This document shows positions 27,675 to 35,665 of a stretch of 64,000 nucleotides of DNA, in pieces; positions within the stretch are counted from its first letter, which is position 1; every line of letters starts with the position of its first letter. The translations under genes and the position numbers were made by a program. The stretch lies in assembly GCF_030552895.1 (NCBI RefSeq), contig NZ_CP130649.1, positions 992,001 through 1,056,000 of the forward strand, in the 5' to 3' direction. Below the pieces are notes generated by a model, which was not told the origin of the DNA, searched no databases, and worked only from the letters and a program-made list of their open reading frames with translations. The stretch comes from Tatumella ptyseos. GTDB lineage: Bacteria > Pseudomonadota > Gammaproteobacteria > Enterobacterales > Enterobacteriaceae.

Positions 27675-28331
27675 TTGTCAGAGATGCGATTTTATATGTT
27701 GGGCGAAAGAGCCTTGGTCATTGAATCACGTCCTCCAGTATCGTTTCTACTTCAACAGCGTATTTGGGGATTAGCTCAGCAGCTCAGCCATGAACCGGCA
27801 GTGGCAGAAGTTGTCCCCGGAATGAATAATCTCACTCTGCATTTGCATGCTATCCCTTCCTCGAAAGAGGAGGCGATAGCTCAGCTTAAACAGTGGTGGA
27901 AAGCCGCAGCCTCTTTTACCCCTGACTCAAGAAGTATTGATATCCCAGTAATTTACGGTAAATCATCGGGCCCTGATTTACTCTCATTGGCTGAGACAGT
28001 TGGCCTGACGCCTAAACAAGTGGTTGAGGCGCACTGCGCTGAACGCTATACCGTATTTTTCATTGGCTTCCAACCTGGTTTTCCCTATCTTTCAGGATTG
28101 TCACCGCGTTTAGCCTGTCCGCGTCATCAAACGCCACGTCTTTCTGTACCCGCTGGCAGCGTAGGTATTGCAGGGAACCAAACGGGTATTTATCCACTGA
28201 CCTCTCCCGGAGGTTGGCAGATCATCGGCCAGACCTCATCTCAATTATTCGATGAGAAACGTGAAGCGCCATTTTTGTTGCGCCCCGGTGATACGGTACG
28301 TTTTATTCCTCATAAGGATGGACTATGCTGA
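27675..28331 (+). CDS. pxpB: 5-oxoprolinase subunit PxpB
   Basis: Forms with PxpA and PxpC the ATP-dependent 5-oxoprolinase that recycles pyroglutamate to glutamate. It has 218 residues with the KipI-like motifs VVPGMNNLTL, FFIGFQPGFPYLSGL, VPAGSVGIAGNQTGIYPLTSPGGWQIIG and LLRPGDTVRFIP. A TTG start at 27675 with AGGGGG 6 bases upstream gives the same N-terminal length as E. coli; an ATG 9 bases on is the alternative. It overlaps pxpC by 7 bases. Confidence 0.92.
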   Translation: MSEMRFYMLGERALVIESRPPVSFLLQQRIWGLAQQLSHEPAVAEVVPGMNNLTLHLHAIPSSKEEAIAQLKQWWKAAASFTPDSRSIDIPVIYGKSSGPDLLSLAETVGLTPKQVVEAHCAERYTVFFIGFQPGFPYLSGLSPRLACPRHQTPRLSVPAGSVGIAGNQTGIYPLTSPGGWQIIGQTSSQLFDEKREAPFLLRPGDTVRFIPHKDGLC

Positions 28332-29257
28332 CGGTCATTAAAGCGGGTTTTGCTACCTCCCTACAAGATGGGGGACGCTTCGGGTTAGCTCAGTATGGTG
28401 TGGGGCGTGGCGGAGCACTAGATCGTCCTGCCATGCAAACCGCAAATATGCTGGTGGGTAATGATAAAAATCGAGTAGTGGTAGAGATAACGCAAGGTAA
28501 TGCACAATTTCGTTTCGAACAATCCTGTTGGTTCTCGTTAACTGGGGCTGATTGCCAAAGTCTATTAACAGAAAAGCCTGTGGCGACAGGCTGGCGGTAT
28601 TTCGCTAAGGCTGGGCAAATTTTGCAATTACGATCTCCTCTAAGAGGGATGCGTAGCTATCTTGCTGTTAGCGGCGGTTTCGAAGTGCCTACAGTGATGG
28701 GATCGCAAAGTACTGATCTCACGGCTAAGTTCGGGGGCTTTGATGGCCGCTTTTTACTAAATGGTGATCGCTTACCCTTAGGCCCAGCTTCACGACAGTT
28801 TGAGCGTTCGGTAGGAGTGAGACAAATACTGTGGGGTAACCGAGTACGAGTGATACCCGGCCCTGAATTTAAGCAGTTCACCACAGAATCTCAGCAAGCA
28901 TTTTGGCGAACAGGTTGGACTGTCACCTCTCAAAGTAATCGGATGGGACATCGATTAGAGGGGAGAGTATTAAAATTTGCGCATCGGGAAGAGTTACTTT
29001 CTCACGGTGTTTTACCGGGAACTATTCAAGTCCCTCCTAGTGGTCAGCCTGTTGTGTTATTAGCCGATGCGCAAACCACTGGAGGTTACGCGCGGATAGG
29101 GCAAGTCATCGAGTGTGACCTTTATCACTTGGCACAATTGCGCCCTCGAGAGCCACTACATTTTATCTATTGTACGTTAGCGCAAGCGCGCGAAGCGACC
29201 CTCGCTCAGCAGCAGGTATTGAACATGATCGAATGGGGGTTGACTCGACGGCCATGA
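28325..29257 (+). CDS. pxpC: 5-oxoprolinase subunit PxpC
   Basis: KipA/biotin-dependent-carboxylase-like subunit of 5-oxoprolinase, 310 residues as in E. coli. It starts MLTVIKAGFATSLQDGGRFGLAQYGVGRGGALDR and contains GMRSYLAVSGGF, SNRMGHRLEGR, HGVLPGTIQVPPSGQPVVLLADAQTTGGYARIG. Its start overlaps the pxpB stop (ATGCTGA). In E. coli pxpA follows immediately. Here the next gene is a shikimate-dehydrogenase-family gene, so PxpA must be encoded elsewhere or be absent. Confidence 0.94.
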   Translation: MLTVIKAGFATSLQDGGRFGLAQYGVGRGGALDRPAMQTANMLVGNDKNRVVVEITQGNAQFRFEQSCWFSLTGADCQSLLTEKPVATGWRYFAKAGQILQLRSPLRGMRSYLAVSGGFEVPTVMGSQSTDLTAKFGGFDGRFLLNGDRLPLGPASRQFERSVGVRQILWGNRVRVIPGPEFKQFTTESQQAFWRTGWTVTSQSNRMGHRLEGRVLKFAHREELLSHGVLPGTIQVPPSGQPVVLLADAQTTGGYARIGQVIECDLYHLAQLRPREPLHFIYCTLAQAREATLAQQQVLNMIEWGLTRRP

Positions 29258-29270
29258 TAATAACGGCTTT

Positions 29271-29296
29271 ACGTAAAAATTTTTTACGTTTTTTTA
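29271..29296 (+). terminator. Terminator after pxpC
   Basis: Stem ACGTAAAAA / TTTTTACGT with a single unpaired base is followed by TTTTTT, 14 bases past the pxpC stop. The stem is AT-rich and the loop must open a few pairs, so strength is uncertain. Confidence 0.5.
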
Positions 29297-29428
29297 GCGC
29301 GAATATTCACCACTCACAAACTCGAGGCTGTTTATGTTGGCGCAGATTGACTACACTCATTTAAACACTTTAGAAAAACCGATCCAAAAAGGTACCGGTT
29401 CCATTCTTAAATTGACAAGGAGTTTCAC

Positions 29429-30286
29429 GTGGCAAAAAACATCAACTTCCTGAGCGATCTAACGGGGTCTTTTTCTTCACCCTGTAGCGAAAACCCGACC
29501 GTCCGCATGATCGAGGCGAGTTATCAGAAAGAAGGGATGAATGCACGTTTCATTACCTGTGAAGTCGGCCCTGAGAAGCTAGAGCAATCCATCAAAGGCG
29601 CGATAGCCATGGGGTGGAAGGGTTTTAGTTGTTCGTTGCCTAATAAACAAGAAGTGATTCAATATCTTGATGAGCTCGATACCTCGGCCAAAGTCATTGG
29701 TGCCGTTAACTGCGTTGTCATCAAAGAGGGCAAGCTTATCGGCTATAATACTGACGGCCAAGGGTTTATCGAAGCACTGAGTGAAATCACGTCAGTCAAA
29801 GGAAAACATATCACGCTTCTTGGTGCGGGCGGTGCAGCACGTGCCATTGCCGTTGAAGCAGCCTTAGCTGGGGCAAAACACATCACGCTCATCAATCGTA
29901 ACGAAGAACGGGGTCAAGATTTAGTTAAGCTTATCGAAGAGAATACCAAAGCTAAGGCTTCTTTTAAAAAATGGACTAAACAAGTGGCTATCGATAACCA
30001 AACCGAGATTCTGGTTAATGCTACGTCAATCGGTCTGAACGATGCGGAAGCTATCCCTGATATCGATCTTGCTTCGATTCAGAAAGAGATGATTGTGGCT
30101 GATGTTATCCCTAATCCTCCAGAAACCAAGTTATTGCGCGAGGCGGCTAACAAAGGATGTACCACTTTGAATGGCTTGAATATGCTGGTCAACCAAGGTG
30201 CGCAGAACGTTTATAACTGGTTCGGTAAAAAAGTCGATCGTGCGCCGATGAAGTCATCGTTAGAAGAGATATTTGACGCGAAGTAA
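29429..30286 (+). CDS. Divergent shikimate/quinate dehydrogenase family protein
   Basis: A 285-residue AroE/YdiB-fold oxidoreductase. The catalytic lysine is conserved (Lys73 in LPNKQEV), as are GAVNCVV, GYNTDGQGF (Asp109), the nucleotide loop GAGGAARA (about 133-140) and GLNMLVNQGAQ. The substrate-binding start differs from AroE: the usual GxPIxHSxSPxxHN reads GSFSSPCSENPTV. Substrate is therefore uncertain; shikimate, quinate or an aminoshikimate-like compound are possible. AAGGAG precedes the ATG. It sits alone between terminators, in the slot of pxpA. Confidence 0.85.
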   Translation: MAKNINFLSDLTGSFSSPCSENPTVRMIEASYQKEGMNARFITCEVGPEKLEQSIKGAIAMGWKGFSCSLPNKQEVIQYLDELDTSAKVIGAVNCVVIKEGKLIGYNTDGQGFIEALSEITSVKGKHITLLGAGGAARAIAVEAALAGAKHITLINRNEERGQDLVKLIEENTKAKASFKKWTKQVAIDNQTEILVNATSIGLNDAEAIPDIDLASIQKEMIVADVIPNPPETKLLREAANKGCTTLNGLNMLVNQGAQNVYNWFGKKVDRAPMKSSLEEIFDAK

Positions 30287-30291
30287 TTTTT

Positions 30292-30319
30292 AAAAAGGAG
30301 AGCAAAGCTCTCCTTTTTT
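30292..30319. terminator. Bidirectional terminator, shikimate-dehydrogenase-like gene and gltA
   Basis: A perfect 12-bp stem (AAAAAGGAGAGC / GCTCTCCTTTTT, 3-base loop) with A-tract and T-tract on the two sides serves both converging genes. Confidence 0.9.
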
Positions 30320-30332
30320 ATGAGTAAGAATA

Positions 30333-31613
30333 TTAGCGTTTAGACTCGAACTTACGTTCTGTGTATCCGGTATAAAGCTGGCGTGGACGAGCGATCTTCA
30401 TTCCTTCTTCGTGCATCTCAATCCAGTGAGAGATCCAACCAACGGTACGTGCCATAGCAAAAATGACGGTAAACATCGACGTAGGGATACCCATCGCTTT
30501 TAAAATCAAGCCAGAATAGAAGTCAACATTTGGATAGAGCTTGCGTTCGATGAAGTAGGGATCGTTTAATGCGATGTGTTCGAGTTGCATAGCAACTTCG
30601 AGCAAATCATCTTTCATTCCTAATTCTTCTAAGACTTCATGACAAGTCTCACGCATTACCGTAGCTCGTGGATCATAATTTTTATAAACCCGATGACCAA
30701 AGCCCATCAGACGGAAAGAGTCATTTTTATCTTTAGCTCTACGCACGAATTCAGGAATATGTTCGACGCTGCTTATCTCTTCGAGCATATGTAAGGTTGC
30801 TTCGTTCGCACCACCGTGTGCAGGTCCCCATAATGAAGCAATACCCGCTGCAATACAGGCGAAAGGGTTTGCTCCTGAAGAGCCAGCGGTTCTGACTGTC
30901 GAGGTTGAGGCATTTTGTTCGTGGTCAGCATGCAGAATTAGAATACGGTCCATCGCACGTTCAAGGACTGGATTGATTTTGTATTCTTCACAGGGTGTGG
31001 CAAACATCATATGCAAGAAATTACCGGCATAAGAGAGGTCGTTTCGAGGGTAAACAAAGGGTTGGCCAATGGAGTACTTATAACACATCGCCGCTACAGT
31101 AGGCATTTTTGAGAGTAGGCGGAAAGCGGCAACTTCACGATGGCGAGGATTGTTAACGTCCATTGAGTCATGGTAGAAGGCCGCGAGGGCGCCTGTAACG
31201 CCACACATTACCGCCATAGGATGCGAATCACGACGAAATCCATGGAATAGGCGAGTGATTTGCTCATGGATCATGGTATGGCGAGTGACTTGCGTTTTAA
31301 ACTGTTGATACTGTTCAGCGGTTGGGACTTCACCGTTTAGAAGAATGTAGCAGACTTCTAGATAATCGGATTTCGTGGCTAATTCAGCAATTGGAAATCC
31401 GCGATGCAGAAGAATACCTTCCTCACCATCAATATAAGTAATTTTGGATTCGCAAGATGCCGTTGAAGTGAAGCCTGGGTCAAAAGTAAAAACACCGTGA
31501 GCTCCCAACGTACGTACATCGACTACATCTTGGCCTAATGTTCCTTTAAGTACATTCAGGTCGACGGCTGACTCATTTGAGTCGAGCGTAAGTGTCACCT
31601 TTTTATCTGTCAT
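30333..31613 (-). CDS. gltA: Citrate synthase (type II)
   Basis: Condenses oxaloacetate and acetyl-CoA at the entry of the TCA cycle. The 426 residues match the hexameric, NADH-inhibited Gram-negative type: N-terminal beta domain (to about 50), catalytic residues in [28 protein letters not shown] and [21 protein letters not shown] site precedes the ATG. It is divergent from the sdh-suc operon across a 600-base control region. Confidence 0.98.
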   Translation of the reverse strand: MTDKKVTLTLDSNESAVDLNVLKGTLGQDVVDVRTLGAHGVFTFDPGFTSTASCESKITYIDGEEGILLHRGFPIAELATKSDYLEVCYILLNGEVPTAEQYQQFKTQVTRHTMIHEQITRLFHGFRRDSHPMAVMCGVTGALAAFYHDSMDVNNPRHREVAAFRLLSKMPTVAAMCYKYSIGQPFVYPRNDLSYAGNFLHMMFATPCEEYKINPVLERAMDRILILHADHEQNASTSTVRTAGSSGANPFACIAAGIASLWGPAHGGANEATLHMLEEISSVEHIPEFVRRAKDKNDSFRLMGFGHRVYKNYDPRATVMRETCHEVLEELGMKDDLLEVAMQLEHIALNDPYFIERKLYPNVDFYSGLILKAMGIPTSMFTVIFAMARTVGWISHWIEMHEEGMKIARPRQLYTGYTERKFESKR

Positions 31614-31995
31614 TTACTGCCTCCAAAAAGAACGATTGGAACGATATCCAAATATTGATTCGTGAATTTGTTAAAATTATGTCACCAATTTATATCAAAA
31701 CTGAGTCAAGCAGTATAGCGCTCATCCACTGTAATACGCTGGATAATTCGAGGATAGAATAAGTGAACTATAGGATGCCTTTGTTTTAAAATAATTTTAG
31801 CCACTATGTGACATCATAATTCTTTCGTAAAAAAAATAAATTTAGTCCTTGAAGAGCTTATTGCATAACCTATAGTTATATGTTTAGCATTAATCTATAA
31901 CATTTGGTGTTTTTAGCCTTTATTGTGACTAAATGTAAAATAAAGCCTTTATTTGCATCAAATCAGTGGATTAGCGTTAGATAAATATCGGTAAT

Positions 31996-32011
31996 AGTGA
32001 GTTAGATCACT
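31996..32011. promoter_or_regulatory. Candidate CRP site upstream of sdhC
   Basis: AGTGAGTTAGATCACT keeps the GTGA-N6-TCAC core symmetry of CRP sites. Its centre is about 80 bases before the predicted sdhC transcription start, on a helical phase suitable for activation. Confidence 0.6.
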
Positions 32012-32048
32012 GATTTGTTTTAATTTACACAAAGAAATTGTAGAGTAA

Positions 32049-32077
32049 TTGTAATAAGATTGTGATATCTCTATAAT
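32049..32077 (+). promoter_or_regulatory. sdhCDAB-sucABCD promoter
   Basis: TTGTAA (32049-32054) and a consensus TATAAT (32072-32077) are separated by exactly 17 bases. Transcription should start near 32084. Confidence 0.7.
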
Positions 32078-32222
32078 CCCTACTAGGTCTCCGGATTTAC
32101 CTGTTTCAGGAGGCACCCAGCGTTTTTTTTCGTCTAACACTGGATGTGACTGTTCTGTGAGTGAGCTTCACCAGAAGTTGGCAAGCAGCAGGGCCGGAGG
32201 AGACATAATAAAAAAGAGCTGT

Positions 32223-32612
32223 GTGGGCAAAACCGTGAATAAACAAAGACCTGTCAACTTGGATCTCTCGACGATCCGGTTTCCCGTTACTGCAATAGCA
32301 TCCATTCTCCACCGTGTCTCTGGCGTGATTACCTTTATCGCGTTGGGAATTCTACTGTGGCTGCTAGGGCTCTCTCTCTCATCTCCAGAAGGTTTCAATC
32401 AAGCTGCAGCCATCATGGGAAGTTTCTTCGTGAAATTCATCCTGTGGGCAATCTTGACTGCGCTGGCTTACCACATTGTCGGCGGAATCCGCCATCTGCT
32501 TGCAGATTTTGGCTTTATGGAAGAAACCATGGTGGCAGGTAAACGGAGTGCGGTAGCCTCCTTTGTTATCGCCGCCATTCTGTCGATTTTAGCGGGGGTT
32601 CTCGTATGGTAA
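32223..32612 (+). CDS. sdhC: Succinate dehydrogenase cytochrome b556 subunit
   Basis: Membrane anchor subunit of complex II with heme b and the quinone site. The core [30 protein letters not shown] with heme ligand His in [17 protein letters not shown] and three membrane spans is very close to E. coli. Start choice is uncertain: a GTG at 32223 gives the family length of 129 residues and aligns with the E. coli start, but has only a weak AAGAG site. A strong GGAGGAG at 32196-32202 is followed by no ATG, GTG or TTG at normal spacing. The frame is open back to 32157. Confidence 0.92.
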   Translation: MGKTVNKQRPVNLDLSTIRFPVTAIASILHRVSGVITFIALGILLWLLGLSLSSPEGFNQAAAIMGSFFVKFILWAILTALAYHIVGGIRHLLADFGFMEETMVAGKRSAVASFVIAAILSILAGVLVW

Positions 32613-32953
32613 ACAATGTTTCCGCACTAGGAAGAAATGGAGTACATGATTGGCTATTGCTGCGTGCCGCCGCGATACTGATTGCACTCTATGTTGTGTA
32701 TATTCTGGGCTTTTTTGTTGTTAGTGGCCCACTTACCTATGATATGTGGCGCGGCTTCTTTGCAATGCCTTTCACCAAGGTATTTACGCTCCTCACCCTA
32801 TTATCCATTCTCATTCATGGCTGGATTGGTATGTGGCAGGTACTGACTGATTATGTCAAAAACCTCGCCGTCCGTCTGGTCGTGCAACTGATTATTATTA
32901 TCGCATTAGCAAGCTATGCGATTTATGGCACATTTGTGGTATGGGGTGCGTAA
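32606..32953 (+). CDS. sdhD: Succinate dehydrogenase membrane anchor subunit
   Basis: Second membrane anchor of complex II, 115 residues as in E. coli, with three hydrophobic spans. [16 protein letters not shown] at the start and [18 protein letters not shown] contain the heme-ligand histidine and quinone-site residues. It overlaps the sdhC stop by 7 bases (ATGGTAA) and ends at the sdhA start. Confidence 0.97.
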   Translation: MVNNVSALGRNGVHDWLLLRAAAILIALYVVYILGFFVVSGPLTYDMWRGFFAMPFTKVFTLLTLLSILIHGWIGMWQVLTDYVKNLAVRLVVQLIIIIALASYAIYGTFVVWGA

Positions 32954-34719
32954 TGAAACTGCCTGTTAGAGAATTCGATGCGATTGTGATTGGTGCAGGT
33001 GGCGCAGGTATGCGTGCAGCATTACAAATATCACAGTCTGGTCAAAGTTGTGCATTATTATCAAAAGTCTTCCCAACGCGTTCTCACACGGTTTCCGCGC
33101 AAGGCGGTATTACTGTTGCGTTGGGGAACACCCATGAAGATAACTGGGAATGGCACATGTATGACACCGTGAAAGGCTCCGATTATATTGGTGACCAAGA
33201 CGCGATTGAGTATATGTGTAAAACCGGTCCAGAAGCGATTTTAGAATTAGAACATATGGGGCTTCCGTTCTCTCGCTTAGAAGACGGACGTGTTTACCAA
33301 CGCCCCTTTGGCGGACAATCGAAAAACTTTGGTGGAGAACAAGCGGCACGTACGGCAGCAGCAGCTGACCGGACAGGCCACGCTTTACTTCACACCCTGT
33401 ATCAACAGAATTTGAAAAACCATACCACCATATTTTCTGAATGGTACGCTTTAGATTTGGTAAAAAATGCCGATGGAGCAGTTGTAGGCTGTACGGCAAT
33501 TTGTATTGAGACCGGTGAAGTCGTGTACTTCAAAGCTCAGGCTACGGTGCTGGCGACGGGCGGAGCAGGGCGTATTTACCAATCTACCACCAATGCGCAT
33601 ATCAACACAGGTGATGGCGTGGGTATGGCGCTGCGCGCAGGTGTGCCTGTGCAAGACATGGAAATGTGGCAATTTCACCCAACGGGTATCGCTGGCGCTG
33701 GAGTACTTGTGACAGAAGGATGCCGTGGTGAAGGTGGATATCTACTGAATAAACATGGTGAACGTTTCATGGAACGTTATGCACCTAATGCTAAAGACTT
33801 AGCGGGCCGTGATGTGGTGGCTCGTTCGATGATGATTGAAATTCGTGAAGGTCGTGGTTGCGATGGTCCTTGGGGCCCACACCTAAAACTAAAACTCGAT
33901 CACTTGGGAAGCGAAGTGTTGGAGTCACGCTTACCGGGAATTTTAGAACTGTCTCGGACTTTTGCACACGTAGACCCAATTAAAGAGCCTATTCCGGTCA
34001 TTCCAACCTGTCATTACATGATGGGCGGTATCCCGACAAAAGTATCTGGTCAAGCGTTAACCGTCGATGAACAAGGCAACGACGTTGTCGTTCCAGGGCT
34101 GTTTGCTGTTGGTGAGATTGCGTGTGTATCGGTACATGGCGCTAACCGTTTAGGGGGGAACTCCCTCCTCGATCTCGTGGTGTTTGGCCGTGCAGCGGGC
34201 TTACACTTACAAGAATCAATCGCTTCGCAAGGAGCGCTGCGTGACGCGACTGAAGAAGAGATCGCGCAGGCAATGAGCCGTTATCAACGCTGGGAAGATA
34301 ACCGTGAAGGTGAAGATCCAGCTGAAATTCGTAAAGCACTTCAAACCTGCATGCAACACAACTTCTCGGTATTCCGTGAAGGTGACGCCATGGCTAAGGG
34401 TCTGGAAGAGCTGAAGTCTATTCGCCAACGTCTACAGAATGCACGTCTTGACGATCGCTCCCCTGATTTCAACACTCAGCGTATTGAGTGCTTAGAGTTG
34501 GATAACCTGATGGAAACTGCCTTTGCAACGGCAGTCGCGGCAAACTATCGTACAGAAAGCCGTGGTGCCCACAGCCGCTTCGATTATCCAGACCGGGATG
34601 ATGAGAAATGGTTATGTCATAGCCTCTATCTGCCACAGAGCGAGAGTATGACCCGACGTGAGGTGAACATGCAGCCAACATCACGCGAAGCATTCCCTCC
34701 TAAAGTGCGTACTTATTAA
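32953..34719 (+). CDS. sdhA: Succinate dehydrogenase flavoprotein subunit
   Basis: Catalytic subunit that oxidises succinate to fumarate with covalently bound FAD. The 588 residues start [24 protein letters not shown] (dinucleotide fold). The flavinylation His lies in SHTVSAQGG. Substrate-site segments include [21 protein letters not shown], the arginine in AGRDVVAR, and [18 protein letters not shown]. The ATG at 32953 shares its A with the sdhD stop (TAATG); a longer frame from 32941 would overlap sdhD and is not used. Confidence 0.98.
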   Translation: MKLPVREFDAIVIGAGGAGMRAALQISQSGQSCALLSKVFPTRSHTVSAQGGITVALGNTHEDNWEWHMYDTVKGSDYIGDQDAIEYMCKTGPEAILELEHMGLPFSRLEDGRVYQRPFGGQSKNFGGEQAARTAAAADRTGHALLHTLYQQNLKNHTTIFSEWYALDLVKNADGAVVGCTAICIETGEVVYFKAQATVLATGGAGRIYQSTTNAHINTGDGVGMALRAGVPVQDMEMWQFHPTGIAGAGVLVTEGCRGEGGYLLNKHGERFMERYAPNAKDLAGRDVVARSMMIEIREGRGCDGPWGPHLKLKLDHLGSEVLESRLPGILELSRTFAHVDPIKEPIPVIPTCHYMMGGIPTKVSGQALTVDEQGNDVVVPGLFAVGEIACVSVHGANRLGGNSLLDLVVFGRAAGLHLQESIASQGALRDATEEEIAQAMSRYQRWEDNREGEDPAEIRKALQTCMQHNFSVFREGDAMAKGLEELKSIRQRLQNARLDDRSPDFNTQRIECLELDNLMETAFATAVAANYRTESRGAHSRFDYPDRDDEKWLCHSLYLPQSESMTRREVNMQPTSREAFPPKVRTY

Positions 34720-34734
34720 TAGGCGGAAAGACTA

Positions 34735-35448
34735 ATGAAACTCGAATTTTCGGTATATCGCTATAATCCAGAAGTCGATAATGCTCCGCGTATGCAAGAT
34801 TATACGCTGGAGGCGGAAGAAGGGCGCGACATGATGTTGTTAGATGCGCTCATCAAACTCAAAGAGCAAGATCCGACGTTAGCCTTTCGTCGTTCTTGTC
34901 GCGAAGGAGTTTGCGGCTCTGACGGCATCAACATGAACGGAAAAAATGGACTTGCCTGTGTCACGCCGGTTTCCGCACTTTCAGGCAAGGGTAAAATCAT
35001 TATTCGCCCACTACCTGGCTTACCCGTTATCCGCGACCTAGTGGTCGATATGGCGCAGTTTTATACTCAGTATGAAAAGATTAAACCTTTCTTATTGAAC
35101 GATAATAAAAATCCTCCGGCACGTGAATTTTTACAATCTCCGGAAGATCGCGCACATCTTGATGGGCTATATGAGTGTATTCTCTGCGCCTGTTGCTCTA
35201 CCTCCTGTCCGTCGTTCTGGTGGAACCCAGATAAATTTATTGGTCCAGCAGGATTATTGGCGGCTTATCGTTTCTTAATTGATAGTCGTGATACGGAGAC
35301 TGAGTCACGGTTAGATAATTTAGACGATGCATTCAGCGTATTCCGTTGTCATAGCATCATGAACTGTGTCAATGTCTGCCCTAAAGGATTGAACCCGACT
35401 AAGGCGATCGGCCACATTAAATCCATGTTATTGAAACGTGGTGCTTAG
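34735..35448 (+). CDS. sdhB: Succinate dehydrogenase iron-sulfur subunit
   Basis: Carries electrons from FAD to the quinone site through three Fe-S clusters. It has 237 residues. Cysteine sets are visible: CREGVCGSDG...LAC for 2Fe-2S; CILCACCSTSC for 4Fe-4S; and CHSIMNCVNVCPKGLNP for 3Fe-4S. It is 15 bases after sdhA and the last subunit gene of the sdh part. Confidence 0.98.
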   Translation: MKLEFSVYRYNPEVDNAPRMQDYTLEAEEGRDMMLLDALIKLKEQDPTLAFRRSCREGVCGSDGINMNGKNGLACVTPVSALSGKGKIIIRPLPGLPVIRDLVVDMAQFYTQYEKIKPFLLNDNKNPPAREFLQSPEDRAHLDGLYECILCACCSTSCPSFWWNPDKFIGPAGLLAAYRFLIDSRDTETESRLDNLDDAFSVFRCHSIMNCVNVCPKGLNPTKAIGHIKSMLLKRGA

Positions 35449-35457
35449 CATTATTAA

Positions 35458-35478
35458 GCGGGGAGGCTAACTCCCCGC
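35458..35478 (+). other. GC-rich hairpin after sdhB
   Basis: GCGGGGAG and CTCCCCGC form a perfect 8-bp stem with a 5-base loop, 10 bases past the sdhB stop. There is no T-run, so it is unlikely to be a full intrinsic terminator. It may protect the sdh mRNA 3-prime end or reduce read-through into sucA. Confidence 0.7.
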
Positions 35479-35492
35479 TGTTCCAGTGGTAT

Positions 35493-35534
35493 CTTTGGCA
35501 ATTTGACTGGCCTAAAAAAGTCGAATTGCCAAAG
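35493..35534 (+). other. Long hairpin in the sdhB-sucA gap
   Basis: CTTTGGCAATT (35493-35503) pairs perfectly with AATTGCCAAAG (35524-35534). After one mismatch GACT pairs with AGTC around a 10-base A-rich loop. This gives about 15 bp of stem lying 14 bases after the first hairpin. No poly-T follows. Confidence 0.8.
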
Positions 35535-35665
35535 GTTCCCTACGGGGGCAGGACTTTTTGCACTCGTATCGCTGAACCGATTGAACAGAGCGGTCATCTG
35601 TTTGGGTATCTCCGTTTAACGGTGAATTATATTACGAAAAGCATAGCATTGCTTAAGGGATCACT

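Larger units (their letters stand above)
31614..32222. other. gltA-sdhC divergent control region and sdh leader
   Basis: About 600 bases without a gene. The half near gltA is AT-rich and must carry the gltA promoter, which I cannot place with confidence. The half near sdhC holds a CRP-like palindrome (31996-32011), a good sigma-70 promoter (32049-32077) and a leader of about 140 bases. No ORF here looks real. In E. coli this gap binds ArcA and CRP, and the sdhC leader pairs with small RNAs; those small-RNA sites were not verified. Confidence 0.7.
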
